Under the pieces are notes generated by a model. It was not told the DNA's origin, did no database searches, and saw only the letters and a list, made by a program, of their open reading frames with translations. A program made the position numbers and the translations under genes. DNA of 64,000 nucleotides from Halopseudomonas aestusnigri (GTDB lineage Bacteria; Pseudomonadota; Gammaproteobacteria; Pseudomonadales; Pseudomonadaceae), in NCBI RefSeq assembly GCF_002197985.1, contig NZ_NBYK01000001.1:536755-600754 (forward strand), read 5' to 3'. Below are positions 17,262 through 26,601 of this stretch, piece after piece (the first letter of the stretch is position 1; every line of letters begins with the position of its first letter).

Positions 17262-18644
17262 ATGCTGCCCACTATTCGTTGGGATGCCGATCTGATTCGA
17301 CGCTACGACCATGCCGGTCCGCGTTATACCTCCTATCCCACCGCCGTGCAGTTTCACGACGGTGTCAAACCGGCAGACTTTCTGCACGCCATCGACGCCT
17401 CCCGTGAGGCCGGTCGGCAACTGTCGCTTTACGTACATGTGCCGTTTTGCGCCAACATTTGCTACTACTGCGCCTGCAACAAGGTGATTACCAAAGACCG
17501 CAGCCGGTCGCGCGAGTACCTCGCCAGCCTGCAGCGCGAGATGGAGCTGATCAGCGCTCATCTGGGCCCGGATCAGGTCGTTGAGCAGCTGCATTTTGGC
17601 GGTGGGACGCCCACCTTTCTCAGCCATCAGGAACTGCGCGAGTTGATGGCCGGGTTGCGCAGTCGGTTCAGCCTGCGTGACGACGATATCGGTGACTACA
17701 GTATCGAGATCGACCCCCGTGAGGCCGACTGGGCAACGATGGGGCTGCTGCGCGAGCTGGGCTTCAATCGTGTGAGCTTTGGCGTCCAGGATCTGGACCC
17801 GGAGGTTCAGCGCGCGGTCAACCGTCTGCAGACGCTGGAGCAGACCCAGGCCGTGATGGACGCCGCGCGCACGCTGGCGTATCGCTCGATCAACATCGAC
17901 CTCATCTACGGTTTGCCCAAGCAGACGCCGGAGAGCTTCGCCCGCACCGTTGAGGCGATCATCGCACTCAAGCCTGACCGGCTGTCGGTGTTCAACTACG
18001 CGCATCTGCCGGAACGCTTCATGCCCCAGCGCCGGATCAACAGTGCCGATCTGCCTAGCCCCGCGCAAAAGCTGGAAATGTTCGAGAACAGCGTGCGTCA
18101 GCTGCTGGCAGCGGGGTATCGCTACATTGGTATGGATCACTTTGCCCTGCCGGACGACAGCCTCAGCATCGCCCAGGAGAACGGCGAGCTGCAGCGCAAC
18201 TTTCAGGGTTACACCACGCACGGGCATTGCGATCTGATTGGTCTGGGCGTCTCCTCAATCAGTCAGGTCGGTGATTTGTACTGTCAGAACAGTAGCGACC
18301 TCAAGGTCTATCAGGAGCGTTTGCAGGCGGATGAGCTGGCGACCCAGCGTGGTCTCGTCTGCCACTCCGACGACATCATTCGGCGGGCGGTTATCAGCCA
18401 GCTGATCTGCCATTTCCAGCTGCAGTTCAGCGATATTGAGGCGCGCTTCGGGATCGACTTTCCCGAGTACTTTGCCTCCTGCCTGCCGATGCTTGAGCAG
18501 ATGGCCCGTGATGGGCTGATCATCCTCACACCCGGCGGGATTCGGGTTATGGCCGCCGGCCGGCTGCTGGTGCGCTCGATTTGCATGCTGTTCGACGCCT
18601 ATCAGAGTGACACCAGCCAACAGCGCTTCTCGCGCATTATCTAG
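17262..18644 (+). CDS. hemN: Oxygen-independent coproporphyrinogen III dehydrogenase
   Basis: Radical SAM enzyme for anaerobic heme synthesis, converting coproporphyrinogen III to protoporphyrinogen IX. Starting at 17262 (GGAG 7 nt upstream) gives 460 residues, the HemN norm, beginning MLPTIRWDADLI. Cluster cysteines are Cys63, Cys67 and Cys70 with the extra Cys72 (PFCANICYYCAC). GGGTP and the N-terminal RYTSYPTA segment, typical of true HemN and absent from HemW, are both present. An Anr-type site lies upstream. The 18 codons upstream of 17262 were rejected. Confidence 0.95.
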   Translation: MLPTIRWDADLIRRYDHAGPRYTSYPTAVQFHDGVKPADFLHAIDASREAGRQLSLYVHVPFCANICYYCACNKVITKDRSRSREYLASLQREMELISAHLGPDQVVEQLHFGGGTPTFLSHQELRELMAGLRSRFSLRDDDIGDYSIEIDPREADWATMGLLRELGFNRVSFGVQDLDPEVQRAVNRLQTLEQTQAVMDAARTLAYRSINIDLIYGLPKQTPESFARTVEAIIALKPDRLSVFNYAHLPERFMPQRRINSADLPSPAQKLEMFENSVRQLLAAGYRYIGMDHFALPDDSLSIAQENGELQRNFQGYTTHGHCDLIGLGVSSISQVGDLYCQNSSDLKVYQERLQADELATQRGLVCHSDDIIRRAVISQLICHFQLQFSDIEARFGIDFPEYFASCLPMLEQMARDGLIILTPGGIRVMAAGRLLVRSICMLFDAYQSDTSQQRFSRII

Positions 18645-18657
18645 CTCAACACACGGC

Positions 18658-18687
18658 GCCCTGCGACGTCAGCAGGGCGAGCGTTTT
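18658..18687 (+). terminator. Weak terminator-like hairpin after hemN
   Basis: GCCCTGC (18658-18664) pairs with GCAGGGC (18672-18678) across a 7-nt loop, followed 5 nt later by only four T. It is placed just after the hemN stop. The short T run makes it weak. Confidence 0.4.
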
Positions 18688-18789
18688 CGACAGCGTCACC
18701 GGCTGTGCTGTCGAGGCGCTCTGGCTGGCGTGTATCGGCGATGAGATGGCAGTCTGCTTGCAGCAAAATGGCATTTCGTCATCTAACCT

Positions 18790-18816
18790 TGAAAAGACGG
18801 TCTGTATCGCCGGAAA
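18790..18816 (+). promoter_or_regulatory. Candidate FliA (sigma-28) promoter of the chemoreceptor gene
   Basis: TGAA, 15 bp, then GCCGGAAA, against TAAA-N15-GCCGATAA: three of four and six of eight positions match. It is 60 bp upstream of the receptor start. Receptor genes are commonly FliA-dependent, and fliA is in this window, but the match is imperfect. Confidence 0.35.
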
Positions 18817-18876
18817 TCAAGTTTCCGTCTGGCGGGACGACATACAGTTTCAGACCCCCTTTTCGAGGCAAAACCG

Positions 18877-20748
18877 ATGCCTACCAGACTCAGCTTCAAT
18901 CAGAAGATCCTGCTGGCCGCGTCCCTGGTCGTGATTGCGGCCTTTTCGGCCTTCTCTGTCTATAACGATTACCTGCAACGCAAGACTCTGCAGGCCAATC
19001 TGCAGACGTATCTGACCGACGCCGGGACGCTGACGGCGGACAATATCAGCAACTGGTTGTCCGGTCGTATTCTGTTGCTGGAGAATCTGGCACAGAATAT
19101 CCAGAGTGAGAGTCCGGACCGGCTGGTGCCGTTGCTCGAGCAGCGCACGCTGGCTGAAACCTTCGATTTCAGCTACCTCGGTGCCGCCGATGGCGCCTTT
19201 ACCATGCGGCCTGATTCCGAGATGCCGGCGGACTACGACCCGCGCTCGCGGCCCTGGTTCAAGGGTGCGCGTGAGGCCGGCAGGACCATCCTGACCAGCC
19301 CTTACGTCGATGCGGCTACCGGCGCACTGATCATGACTATTGCCACACCGGCAGGGGCGGGCGTGGTTGGCGGCGACCTTAACCTTCAGACCATTTCCCG
19401 GATTATTAACGCCCTGGATTTCAATGGCATGGGGTATGCGTTCATGGTCAGCAGTGATGGAACCATTCTGGTGCATCCCAATGCCGACCTGCAGATGAAG
19501 ACCCTGAGTGAGATCTACCCGCGGAACACACCGCGCATCGAGCGCAGCCTCAGTGAGGCCGAGCTGGATGGTCAACCGCGCTTACTGACGTTTTTGCCGG
19601 TCGCCGGATTACCCGGTGCCGACTGGTACGTCGGCCTGTCGATTGACCGTGACAAGGCTTTCGCCAGCCTTGCCCAGTTTCGCTATTCAGCGCTGCTTGC
19701 GGTTATCGTATCGGTGGTGATTATTGTGCTGCTTCTTGGCGTACTGATGCGCTACCTCCTGCGTCCGCTGGTATCGCTGGGAGCGGCGCTGGAGAATATC
19801 GCCGAGGGCGAGGGTGATCTGACCCGTCGCCTGCCTGTCACCAGCCAGGACGAGTTTGGTCGGTTGGCCAACGCCTTTAACCAATTCGTGCAGCGTATCC
19901 ACGAGTCAATCAGCCAGGTGGCCAGTACCAGCGGTACGCTGCACGACGTTGCGCGGCAGGTGGTTGATGCCTCCAATGCCAACATGGCCAGCTCTGACGA
20001 GCAGTCCAGCCGGACCAACAGCGTGGCGGCAGCTATCAATGAGCTGGGTGCGGCGGCGCAGGAAATAGCCCGCAATGCGGCGGATGCATCCGCGCAGGCC
20101 AGTCAGGCGCGCCAGGGAGCGGAGCAGGGATCGGCAGTAGTCAGCCAGTCGATTGCTGCAATGCAGGAGCTGTCGGCCAAGATCAGTGAATCGAGCAGAA
20201 CGATTCAGTCACTCAGCCACAAGACCGAGGACATAGGTCGCATTCTGGAGGTGATTCAAAGTATCTCCGAGCAGACCAACCTGCTGGCGCTGAATGCGGC
20301 CATCGAGGCGGCCCGTGCCGGTGAGGCAGGGCGCGGGTTTGCGGTGGTTGCCGATGAGGTGCGCAACCTCGCACACCGTACCCAAAGCTCTGCCCGGGAA
20401 ATTCACGACATGATCGAGAATCTGCGCACCGACGCCAGTGCAGCGGTCAGCATCATGACCGACAGTCAGCAGTACAGTCAGCACAGCGTCGAGGTGGCGG
20501 GGCAAGCCGGCACCCGGCTCAGCGAGATCACCCACGGTATTGGCGATATCGACAACATGAACCAGTCAGTTGCTGCCGCAACAGAGGAACAGACCTCGGT
20601 AATCGAAAGCCTTAACGTCGACATCACCGAGATCAACACCCTCAACCAGGAGGGAGTTGATAACCTGCAGGCGACCCTGCGTGCCTGTGCTTCACTCGAG
20701 GATCAGGTCACCCGGTTGAGGCAATTGGTGGGCAGTTTCCGTATCTAG
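18877..20748 (+). CDS. Methyl-accepting chemotaxis protein, dCache type
   Basis: Inner-membrane chemoreceptor of 623 residues. One TM helix lies at about 10-30, a periplasmic dCache sensor at 35-265, a second TM at about 272-295 and a HAMP domain at 300-350. The signalling domain carries the trimer-contact hairpin around [26 protein letters not shown]. The sensor contains [11 protein letters not shown], and Tyr and Asp in the later PYVDAATG, which resembles the amino-acid-binding dCache signature of PctA-like receptors; an amino acid ligand is a reasonable inference. There is no C-terminal CheR-tethering pentapeptide. It stands alone, with a possible sigma-28 promoter. Confidence 0.92.
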   Translation: MPTRLSFNQKILLAASLVVIAAFSAFSVYNDYLQRKTLQANLQTYLTDAGTLTADNISNWLSGRILLLENLAQNIQSESPDRLVPLLEQRTLAETFDFSYLGAADGAFTMRPDSEMPADYDPRSRPWFKGAREAGRTILTSPYVDAATGALIMTIATPAGAGVVGGDLNLQTISRIINALDFNGMGYAFMVSSDGTILVHPNADLQMKTLSEIYPRNTPRIERSLSEAELDGQPRLLTFLPVAGLPGADWYVGLSIDRDKAFASLAQFRYSALLAVIVSVVIIVLLLGVLMRYLLRPLVSLGAALENIAEGEGDLTRRLPVTSQDEFGRLANAFNQFVQRIHESISQVASTSGTLHDVARQVVDASNANMASSDEQSSRTNSVAAAINELGAAAQEIARNAADASAQASQARQGAEQGSAVVSQSIAAMQELSAKISESSRTIQSLSHKTEDIGRILEVIQSISEQTNLLALNAAIEAARAGEAGRGFAVVADEVRNLAHRTQSSAREIHDMIENLRTDASAAVSIMTDSQQYSQHSVEVAGQAGTRLSEITHGIGDIDNMNQSVAAATEEQTSVIESLNVDITEINTLNQEGVDNLQATLRACASLEDQVTRLRQLVGSFRI

Positions 20749-21208
20749 GTTGCCAGCTCGGCAATCGCCTGCCGCAGCCCGTTGTAACCGGTGCAGCGGC
20801 AGAGATTGCCGTGCAGGGCCTGTTCGAGCTCAGCGACATCCGCAGCGGGGTTGTGGCGAAGAGCGGCGGTCAAGCTGCTGACAATGCCGGGGGTGCAGTA
20901 ACCGCACTGCAGCGCGCCGGCATTGACCAGTGCTGTGCTGATGCGCTCGCACAGCGGGTCCTCGCGCAGCCCTTCAATGGTGTCTACCGTGCGTCCCTGC
21001 ACCTGACAGGCAAGCAGCAGGCAGGCATGGAGTCTCCGTCAATCACTACGCTGCAGGCACCGCAGCGACCTATGCTGCAACCTTCCTTCGGTCCGATCAG
21101 CCCCAGATCCAGGCGCAGGATGTCGAGCAGGCGACGGGCGGCCGGTACTTCGAGCGTCTGCTCCTGGCCATTGACGGTGAAGTGCAGGGTAAAGAATACG
21201 TCGTTCAC
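20745..21208 (-). pseudogene. [2Fe-2S] subunit of molybdenum hydroxylase, frameshifted
   Basis: Should carry the two [2Fe-2S] clusters that pass electrons from the Mo centre to FAD. Reading from GTG at 21208, the first cluster domain is normal (GCSIGRCGAC) up to MPACC, then the frame runs into a stop after 74 codons. The remaining protein, with the second cluster (CGYCTPG and CRCTGY), continues in another frame from about 21015 to 20745. Adding one base near 21015 (TGC-TGC-C-TT) restores C-C-L-A-C-Q-V-Q-G-R-T and a standard 154-residue protein. So this is a one-base deletion, either a real mutation or a sequence error. The GTG overlaps the stop of the Mo subunit. Confidence 0.85.
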
Positions 21209-23463
21209 GGATGTGGCTCCTGCATGGCTGCAAGCAGTGTGGTCGGTTCTACTGGCAGGCGCTCCGGGCGTACGCCGATGGCGTTCTCGATGGCGGCGGT
21301 GATGGCCGGGCTGATTGCCTCGATGCCCAGTTCGCCGATACCGCGCACCGGGTAGCTTTCTCCCCCGAGAATGCCTTCTATGACGTCGACCTGTTGCTCG
21401 GGCGCGTCGGCCAGTGTCGGGATGAGATAGGCGTCGAGGTTGTCCAGCTGGTACTGACCGTCCTGCATGGGTACGTCCTCAAGCAGCGTCATGCCCATGC
21501 CCATGATGGCGGCTCCTTCGATCTGGCCGCGGTAGCTGGGTGGGTGGATAACCTTGCCGCCGGCGGTGATGTGGTGCAGTCGCTCGATACGAATCCGCCC
21601 CGTCAGTCGGTCGACAGCCACGTGCGCAACGGTGGCGATGAGCAGTTGCAGATAGCGTCCGCGCGGGGTCGCGTCCGGGCCGGTCGGAAAGTCGAAATGC
21701 ACATTCAGCGTGACAGGCGTGCCTGCGCCAGCCAGTTGCGGGTAGCTGATGACGAGCTCACCTGACTGATCCCGCAGTCCGCCGGGGCCGGGTTGCAGCC
21801 CTGGTGTTGCCAGTGGCGCCAGACTGGTCAGCAATGCGCGCCATTGCGGCTGCAGTCGGCGCAGGGCCTCCACCGCGATGATGCTGCTGCGTGAGGCGCT
21901 GGTCGGGCCGGAGTCGGGGCCGCTGGAGTCGCCCAGACGGATATCCAGGTCCTCCGGTGCGCAGTTCAGGTAGTCGCAGGCCAGATTCCGGATTGCTGCA
22001 ATTACGCCCTGACCATACTCGATGAAGCCGAATGCCAGTTCAATGCGTCCATCGCCAGTCAGGGTCAGGCGCGCGCCGCCGGCGTCGGGTAACCCGTTAC
22101 CCAGGCCATTGCCCTGTGCACCCATTGCCATGCCGACGCCGGTCACCCAGCGGCGGTCGTCGGTGCTGCTGGCACTGGCCCAAAGGGGGGATTGCAGCGC
22201 CGCATCAAGCAGCAGTCGGGGGTCGCAGGGCTGCTGCTGGGTCTGGCCCTCGACGCCGGGGTCCTGCGGTGTACGCAGGTTGCGTCGGCGCAGTTCGGCC
22301 GGGTGTAAACCGGCGGCGTGGGCCAGCCTGTCCAGCTGGCTTTCTACCGCAAAGGTCGCCTGGTTGCCGCCGAAGCCGCGGAAGGCGCCGGCAACACCAT
22401 TGTTGGTATGCACCAGTTGACCGCTCACGCGGATATTGGGGATACGGTACAGCGGCGCCGCGGCGTGATCGGTCAGGTTGGTGAGGACAGCAGGACCCAG
22501 GGTGGCGTAGGCGCCGGTGTCGAGTATCGCGTGCAACTGATGGGCGAGGATGCGACCTTGCGCGTCACAGCCGGTGCGGGCGAAGAACTCTACTGGATGA
22601 CGCTTGATGCCGGCGATGGTCGATTCGCGGCGATCGAAGTGAATGCGTATCGGGCGTCCGGTGCGCAGTGCGAGCAGTCCGGCGGCCGGCTGCATGGTCA
22701 GCTCGTCCTTGCCGCCGAAACCGCCACCGGTCGCCAGGCCGATTACGCGCACCTTATCCGGCGGCAGGCCGAGAATGCTGGCCAGTTGTTCGCGGTCTCG
22801 GTGGGCGCTCTGGCAGCCCACGCGGAAGGTCAGCCCACCGTTCTCATCGGGCACCACCACGCCACCCTCGGTCTCCATGAAGACATGCATCTGCCGCGGG
22901 GTGCGGTAGCGACCTTCCACCACGAATGCACAGGCGGAGAAGGCTGCTTCGACGTCGCCGTGTTCGATCAGCGAGCTGTCCAGCAGATTCCCATTGGGGT
23001 GCAGCGCCGGCGCGCCATCGGCCAGTGCCGCGCTCGGGTCATTGACCACAGGTAGCTCGGCGTAGCGCACCTCGATGAGGCTGAGCGCGTGTGCAGCGAT
23101 CTCGGGCGTATCCGCGGCGACCGCCGCCAGCGCATCGCCGAGGTAGCGCACGTGATCAACGCAGAATACCGGCTGGTCGCGGAACACGATGCCGTAGTTG
23201 TTGGCTGCGGGAATATCGGCTGCGGTCACCACCGCGTGAACGCCGGGCAGCGTACGCGCGCGCTCGACGTCGATGCCAAGCAGGCGGGCGTGTGGCAAAG
23301 CGCTGCGTAAAATGCGGCCATGCAGCAGGCCGGGCCAGTTAAGTTCGTCGGTGGGGTAGCGTAGTTCGCCGCGCACCTTCTCGGTGGCGTCAGGGCGCGG
23401 CTGCCAGCGCTCGGCGAAGGTGTCGGCGGTAAGAGGGCGTGGCGTGAATGCGGTTGTGTTCAT
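21205..23463 (-). CDS. Molybdopterin-binding subunit, xanthine dehydrogenase family
   Basis: Catalytic subunit of a molybdenum hydroxylase, 752 residues from ATG at 23463 (GGGAG upstream; ATGA overlap with the FAD gene). Family landmarks: FGGKDELTMQPA, GAFRGFGGNQATF, FIEYGQGV, and the active-site glutamate in GIGELG near the C-terminus. The AYxCSFR signature of form I CO dehydrogenase is absent, so despite the FAD-Mo-FeS gene order it is not CoxL. The substrate (purine, aldehyde or N-heterocycle) cannot be read from sequence. With the iron-sulfur partner frameshifted the enzyme may be non-functional. No dedicated MocA/XdhC-type maturation gene is adjacent. Confidence 0.85.
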   Translation of the reverse strand: MNTTAFTPRPLTADTFAERWQPRPDATEKVRGELRYPTDELNWPGLLHGRILRSALPHARLLGIDVERARTLPGVHAVVTAADIPAANNYGIVFRDQPVFCVDHVRYLGDALAAVAADTPEIAAHALSLIEVRYAELPVVNDPSAALADGAPALHPNGNLLDSSLIEHGDVEAAFSACAFVVEGRYRTPRQMHVFMETEGGVVVPDENGGLTFRVGCQSAHRDREQLASILGLPPDKVRVIGLATGGGFGGKDELTMQPAAGLLALRTGRPIRIHFDRRESTIAGIKRHPVEFFARTGCDAQGRILAHQLHAILDTGAYATLGPAVLTNLTDHAAAPLYRIPNIRVSGQLVHTNNGVAGAFRGFGGNQATFAVESQLDRLAHAAGLHPAELRRRNLRTPQDPGVEGQTQQQPCDPRLLLDAALQSPLWASASSTDDRRWVTGVGMAMGAQGNGLGNGLPDAGGARLTLTGDGRIELAFGFIEYGQGVIAAIRNLACDYLNCAPEDLDIRLGDSSGPDSGPTSASRSSIIAVEALRRLQPQWRALLTSLAPLATPGLQPGPGGLRDQSGELVISYPQLAGAGTPVTLNVHFDFPTGPDATPRGRYLQLLIATVAHVAVDRLTGRIRIERLHHITAGGKVIHPPSYRGQIEGAAIMGMGMTLLEDVPMQDGQYQLDNLDAYLIPTLADAPEQQVDVIEGILGGESYPVRGIGELGIEAISPAITAAIENAIGVRPERLPVEPTTLLAAMQEPHP

Positions 23464-24287
23464 GCGTGGCTCCCGTGCCATTGTGCCCGGACAAGGTTGG
23501 CCGCTATCTGCAGCAACGGTTGCTCGGCCAATTCGGGAAGGTCTGCGGCCAGCAGGGGTAGCAGCGTGCGGGCCGTCAGCGGCCGGTCGGCGGTTGCAGC
23601 AAGGGCCTGCTCGCAGGCTTGCAGGCGACGGGGTCGCAAGCCTGCGCCGCCGGCAGCCAAACGCAGATCCGCTTGTGGCTGCCATTGCCAGCTGCTGGCA
23701 ATATTCAGCAGGGGCGGGTTGAATGCGCTGCGGCTAGCCAGCTTTTCCATGTGCAGATGTTGCTGCGGTTGCGGCAGTGGCAGGCGAACCCGGGTTATCA
23801 GGGCATGCGCTGGCGGGGCGGTCAGCCAATCGGCCAGCAGTGTTTGTTGATCCGCGCCGTTTTCGTCCAGCCAGTCAAGTCGGGCGTCGAGTACCAGCAG
23901 AGTAGGCAGCAGGTCGCCGGCAAAGCCGATATTGCCCGCGAGGGTGGCGATATGCCGAATGCCGGGTGCGCCGACACCGAGCAGCGCCGTTTCAAGCACG
24001 GGCAGCTCTGCACACAGATCCGGATTGCGCGTCAGCTCCGATAGACGGCTCAAGGCACCAAGGGACCAATGGTCTGCGGCCCGATGGCAGCCGTGCAGTG
24101 TGTTTATTGCATTCAGGCTGACCACATGCTTTGGCCATCTGCCTGTTTTGTTCCAGCCGAGTTGCAGCGCGCTGGCTCCGGCCATATAGGGCGCGCTGTG
24201 GTATCTGGCGAGTGCACAGGCCTCTTTGGCGCTGGCAGGCAACAGTATCCGTGTCTGACGACGATCTGGGCAGGTGGCTGAGGTCAC
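23460..24287 (-). CDS. FAD-binding subunit of molybdenum hydroxylase
   Basis: Medium subunit with a CO dehydrogenase/XDH-type FAD fold, passing electrons from the [2Fe-2S] clusters to the acceptor. 275 residues from GTG at 24287, chosen because GGAG sits 7 nt upstream; an ATG at 24320 has no ribosome site. Features: ILLPASAKEACALA at the N-terminus, YMAGASALQLGWNKTG as a variant of the usual AGGT FAD loop, and IRHIATLAGNIGFA matching the GxxTxGGN loop. Both loops depart from consensus (AGAS for AGGT, LAGNI for IGGN), so FAD affinity may be altered. First gene of the three-subunit operon. Confidence 0.8.
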   Translation of the reverse strand: MTSATCPDRRQTRILLPASAKEACALARYHSAPYMAGASALQLGWNKTGRWPKHVVSLNAINTLHGCHRAADHWSLGALSRLSELTRNPDLCAELPVLETALLGVGAPGIRHIATLAGNIGFAGDLLPTLLVLDARLDWLDENGADQQTLLADWLTAPPAHALITRVRLPLPQPQQHLHMEKLASRSAFNPPLLNIASSWQWQPQADLRLAAGGAGLRPRRLQACEQALAATADRPLTARTLLPLLAADLPELAEQPLLQIAANLVRAQWHGSHA

Positions 24288-24634
24288 TAGAGTGCTCCAA
24301 TTGGCTGGAGCTGCTGGCAATGCAGAAAAGGTGCCATCGCGGCAGCATGCATTGGCTGTTGCCGATAATTCCTGTCTGAGTGGTCAGTTTTGGTGGCGTG
24401 AATGCGCGAGGGCGTTGAATCTGAGGTTTGCGCTGGGCTACGCAGGTGCAAAAGGGTTCTGGCATCACCAGGCTGGTGCACTAACGAATATTAGTTCGAA
24501 TTCCGAAAATGCTGACCTTGTGGTCTGGAAATAACAGGCAGCGCCGGGGAAGCAGATGCAGTGCGGTGCTGGGGGGCGAATGGCCGCATGACGCCTGCCA
24601 GCGTCAGCTGGCAGGGCTGTGGCGGGGCGTCAGA
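24288..24634. other. Intergenic region with AT-rich dyads before the Mo-hydroxylase operon
   Basis: No credible gene in 347 bp. Near 24480-24507 two dyads sit side by side: ACTAA-N6-TTAGT (24480-24495) and TTCG-N5-CGAA (24495-24507). On the minus strand a TAATAT hexamer lies inside the first, so this looks like the operon's promoter/operator. The regulator is not encoded nearby. Confidence 0.4.
24594..24615 (-). terminator. Stable hairpin after ferritin gene, no T-tract
   Basis: CCTGCCAGC pairs perfectly with GCTGGCAGG over a 4-nt loop, 20 bp past the ferritin stop. There is no T run on either side, so it may protect the mRNA 3' end or be a poor terminator. Confidence 0.4.
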
Positions 24635-25099
24635 TTACATTTGCGATTGCAGGTAGTTCTGTTCACCAACCATCTTGATCAGGCGCAGTTGCTGCTCCAG
24701 CCAGTAGGCGTGATCCTCTTCGGTATCTGCCAACTGGACCTCAAGTATTTCCCGCGTCTGGTAGTCGCCGACACGCTCGCACAGGGCAATGGCGTTGGCC
24801 AGGTTCTCGCGTACCTCATATTCCAGCTTGAGGTCGGACTCGAGCATTTCCTGCACGGTGCTGCCGGGGGTGATGGGCGAGGGCCGCATGTCCGGCTTGC
24901 CTTCAAGAAACAGCAGGCGCTTGAGGATAGCGTCGGCGTGCTGGGTTTCCTCTTCCATCTCATGGTTGATGCGCTCGTACAGCTTGGCATAGCCCATGTC
25001 TTCATACAGTCGCGAATGCAGGAAATACTGATCCCGTGCGCCAAGCTCGCCTCGCAACAGATCGATAAGACAGCTGACGACGTCCGGATGGCCTTTCAT
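24635..25099 (-). CDS. ftnA: Heme-free bacterioferritin-like ferritin (FtnA/BfrA type)
   Basis: Iron-storage protein of 154 residues that would form a 24-mer shell. Ferroxidase ligands Glu18, Glu51 and His54 are present, with the later [11 protein letters not shown] segment supplying the second Glu/His pair. At the position of heme ligand Met52 in E. coli bacterioferritin this protein has Thr52 (EEETQHAD), as in P. aeruginosa FtnA (PA4235, once named BfrA), so it should not bind heme. The start at 25099 has GGAG upstream; the 29 codons before it were rejected. In P. aeruginosa the homologue is next to katA, which is absent here. Confidence 0.9.
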   Translation of the reverse strand: MKGHPDVVSCLIDLLRGELGARDQYFLHSRLYEDMGYAKLYERINHEMEEETQHADAILKRLLFLEGKPDMRPSPITPGSTVQEMLESDLKLEYEVRENLANAIALCERVGDYQTREILEVQLADTEEDHAYWLEQQLRLIKMVGEQNYLQSQM

Positions 25100-25311
25100 G
25101 GCTGGTACTCCACTGACATTAACGTTTGACTGGACATTGTGCCCAAGCGGATCGCTCTTGTCATCCGTTTGTGCAGAAAAAACCAATCATTACAAGGGGT
25201 TATTGGCATGTTGGTCGTAGAGAAAAGCATAAGCAGAGGCATTTGCGCACGCGAATTTTTCTCGCCTGGCCGGCTTGTGACAATGGAAAGTAAAGCAGAA
25301 GGAAGCAAGAC

Positions 25312-25385
25312 TGGAGCGGGTGAAGGGAATCGAACCCTCGTATGCAGCTTGGGAAGCTGCCGTTCTACCATTGAACTACACCCGC
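25312..25385 (-). tRNA. tRNA-Gly (anticodon CCC)
   Basis: On the minus strand a full cloverleaf can be drawn. Acceptor stem GCGGGTG pairs with CACCCGC, the anticodon stem GCAGC/GCTGC encloses loop TTCCCAA with anticodon CCC, and the T arm contains GGTTCGATTCC. Discriminator T is followed by an encoded CCA. Length is 74 nt with CCA. Confidence 0.95.
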
Positions 25386-25428
25386 GCAGGCGTCTTTTTA
25401 CCAGAGTCGCCTGCATCAGGGAAGGGGC

Positions 25429-26427
25429 TCAGCGTTGCTGGCTGGCCTGCATCAGCAGTTGGTAGCTATGCTTTCGTGCATTCTGGTCAAAAATCGGGCT
25501 GTTCACGATCAGTTCATTGGCGCCTGTTCGCTCCAGCAAATCGGACAGCTGGCCGGTCACGCTCTGCAGGTCTCCAATGAGACTGCCAGCGAGCGTCGAC
25601 ATCACCTGATGGCGTTCATGCGGTTGCCAGAGTGATTCCATATCCCGGGTCGGCGGTGGCAGCTGTCCCGGTGTACCGCGGATCAGGTTGAGAAACGCCT
25701 GCTGATGGGAACTGGCCAGATAGTGGGCTTGCTCACGATCATCGGCGACGTAGGCGTTGATGCCGAGCATGGCGTAGGGCTCGCTGTACTGGTCGCTCGG
25801 GCGGAAGCTTTCGCGGTACAGCCGCAGGGCGCTGAACAGGTAATCCGGAGAGAACTGTCCGGCAAAGGCGAAGGGCAGCCCCAGTCGTCCTGCCAACTGG
25901 GCACTGAAGGTGCTGGAGCCCAACAGCCAGATCGGAATGTTCAGGCCGCCGCCGGGCACGGCGCGTAAACGCTGGCCGGGCTCAATCGGGGCAAACAGGC
26001 GGCGCAACTCCTCAAGCATTTGCGGAAAGTCTTCGCCGTCGGTGCGGCCGCGGCGCAGTGCATTCGCGGTGGCCGGATCGGTGCCGGGGGCGCGGCCGAG
26101 GCCAAGGTCGATGCGACCGGGATACAGGGATTCCAGGGTGCCGAACTGCTCGGCGATCTGCAGTGGTGCGTGGTTCGGCAGCATGATGCCGCCGGAGCCG
26201 ATACGAATGCGTTGAGTGCTGCCCGCCAGATACCCCATGACGACCGAAGTGGCCGCGCTGGCGATGCCGGTCATGTTGTGGTGCTCTGCGACCCAGTAGC
26301 GCTGGTAGCCAAGCGCTTCACAATGCCGTGCCATCGCCTGAGCGTTGTGTAACGCATCGGCGGCGGTGCCCTCTTCTGCGATGGAACACAGGTCCAGCAC
26401 GGAGAGGGGGATGGTCGAGTTAGGCAT
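25429..26427 (-). CDS. LLM-class flavin-dependent oxidoreductase (MsnO8 group)
   Basis: Luciferase-like monooxygenase of 332 residues. It has the N-terminal [13 protein letters not shown] strand, RYWVAEHHN with the family's conserved Glu-His-His-Asn, [14 protein letters not shown], and [14 protein letters not shown], which together define the MsnO8/YtmO-like subgroup. It is expected to use reduced FMN; the substrate is unknown. AGGAG lies upstream of the ATG. It diverges from the cupredoxin-DUF3034-hemoglobin operon, with 174 bp between them. Confidence 0.9.
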   Translation of the reverse strand: MPNSTIPLSVLDLCSIAEEGTAADALHNAQAMARHCEALGYQRYWVAEHHNMTGIASAATSVVMGYLAGSTQRIRIGSGGIMLPNHAPLQIAEQFGTLESLYPGRIDLGLGRAPGTDPATANALRRGRTDGEDFPQMLEELRRLFAPIEPGQRLRAVPGGGLNIPIWLLGSSTFSAQLAGRLGLPFAFAGQFSPDYLFSALRLYRESFRPSDQYSEPYAMLGINAYVADDREQAHYLASSHQQAFLNLIRGTPGQLPPPTRDMESLWQPHERHQVMSTLAGSLIGDLQSVTGQLSDLLERTGANELIVNSPIFDQNARKHSYQLLMQASQQR

Positions 26428-26601
26428 TTTCGCTCCTGCACATCAGTTTGCAATCAGGCTATGCTAGCGTCGTTTGGCAAAGGGCGACACTGTGAAGCGT
26501 CAATCCGTATTGCAACGGGTTGCCGTGCGAGCAGGGGGTGCGCCGGCCACGGGTGGTACGTCGCACTTTGGGGGCGTCTCTTTTTGGGGGGAAGAAGTAC
26601 C

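Noticed and set aside
22022-23055. Long plus-strand frames opposite the Mo subunit gene
   Set aside because: They are high-GC antisense shadows of a well-conserved enzyme with recognised motifs on the minus strand.
21205-24287. CO dehydrogenase (coxMLS) from the FAD-Mo-FeS gene order
   Set aside because: The Mo subunit lacks the AYxCSFR active-site motif and has GAFRGFGGNQ instead, so it is a general XDH-family hydroxylase.
24355-24372. GCCGATAA at about 24362 as a FliA promoter
   Set aside because: There is no TAAA/TCAA-type -35 at 15 bp and no flagellar or receptor gene follows on that strand.
25312-25385. Integration site at tRNA-Gly
   Set aside because: No integrase, no direct repeat of the tRNA 3' end and no composition change were seen nearby.
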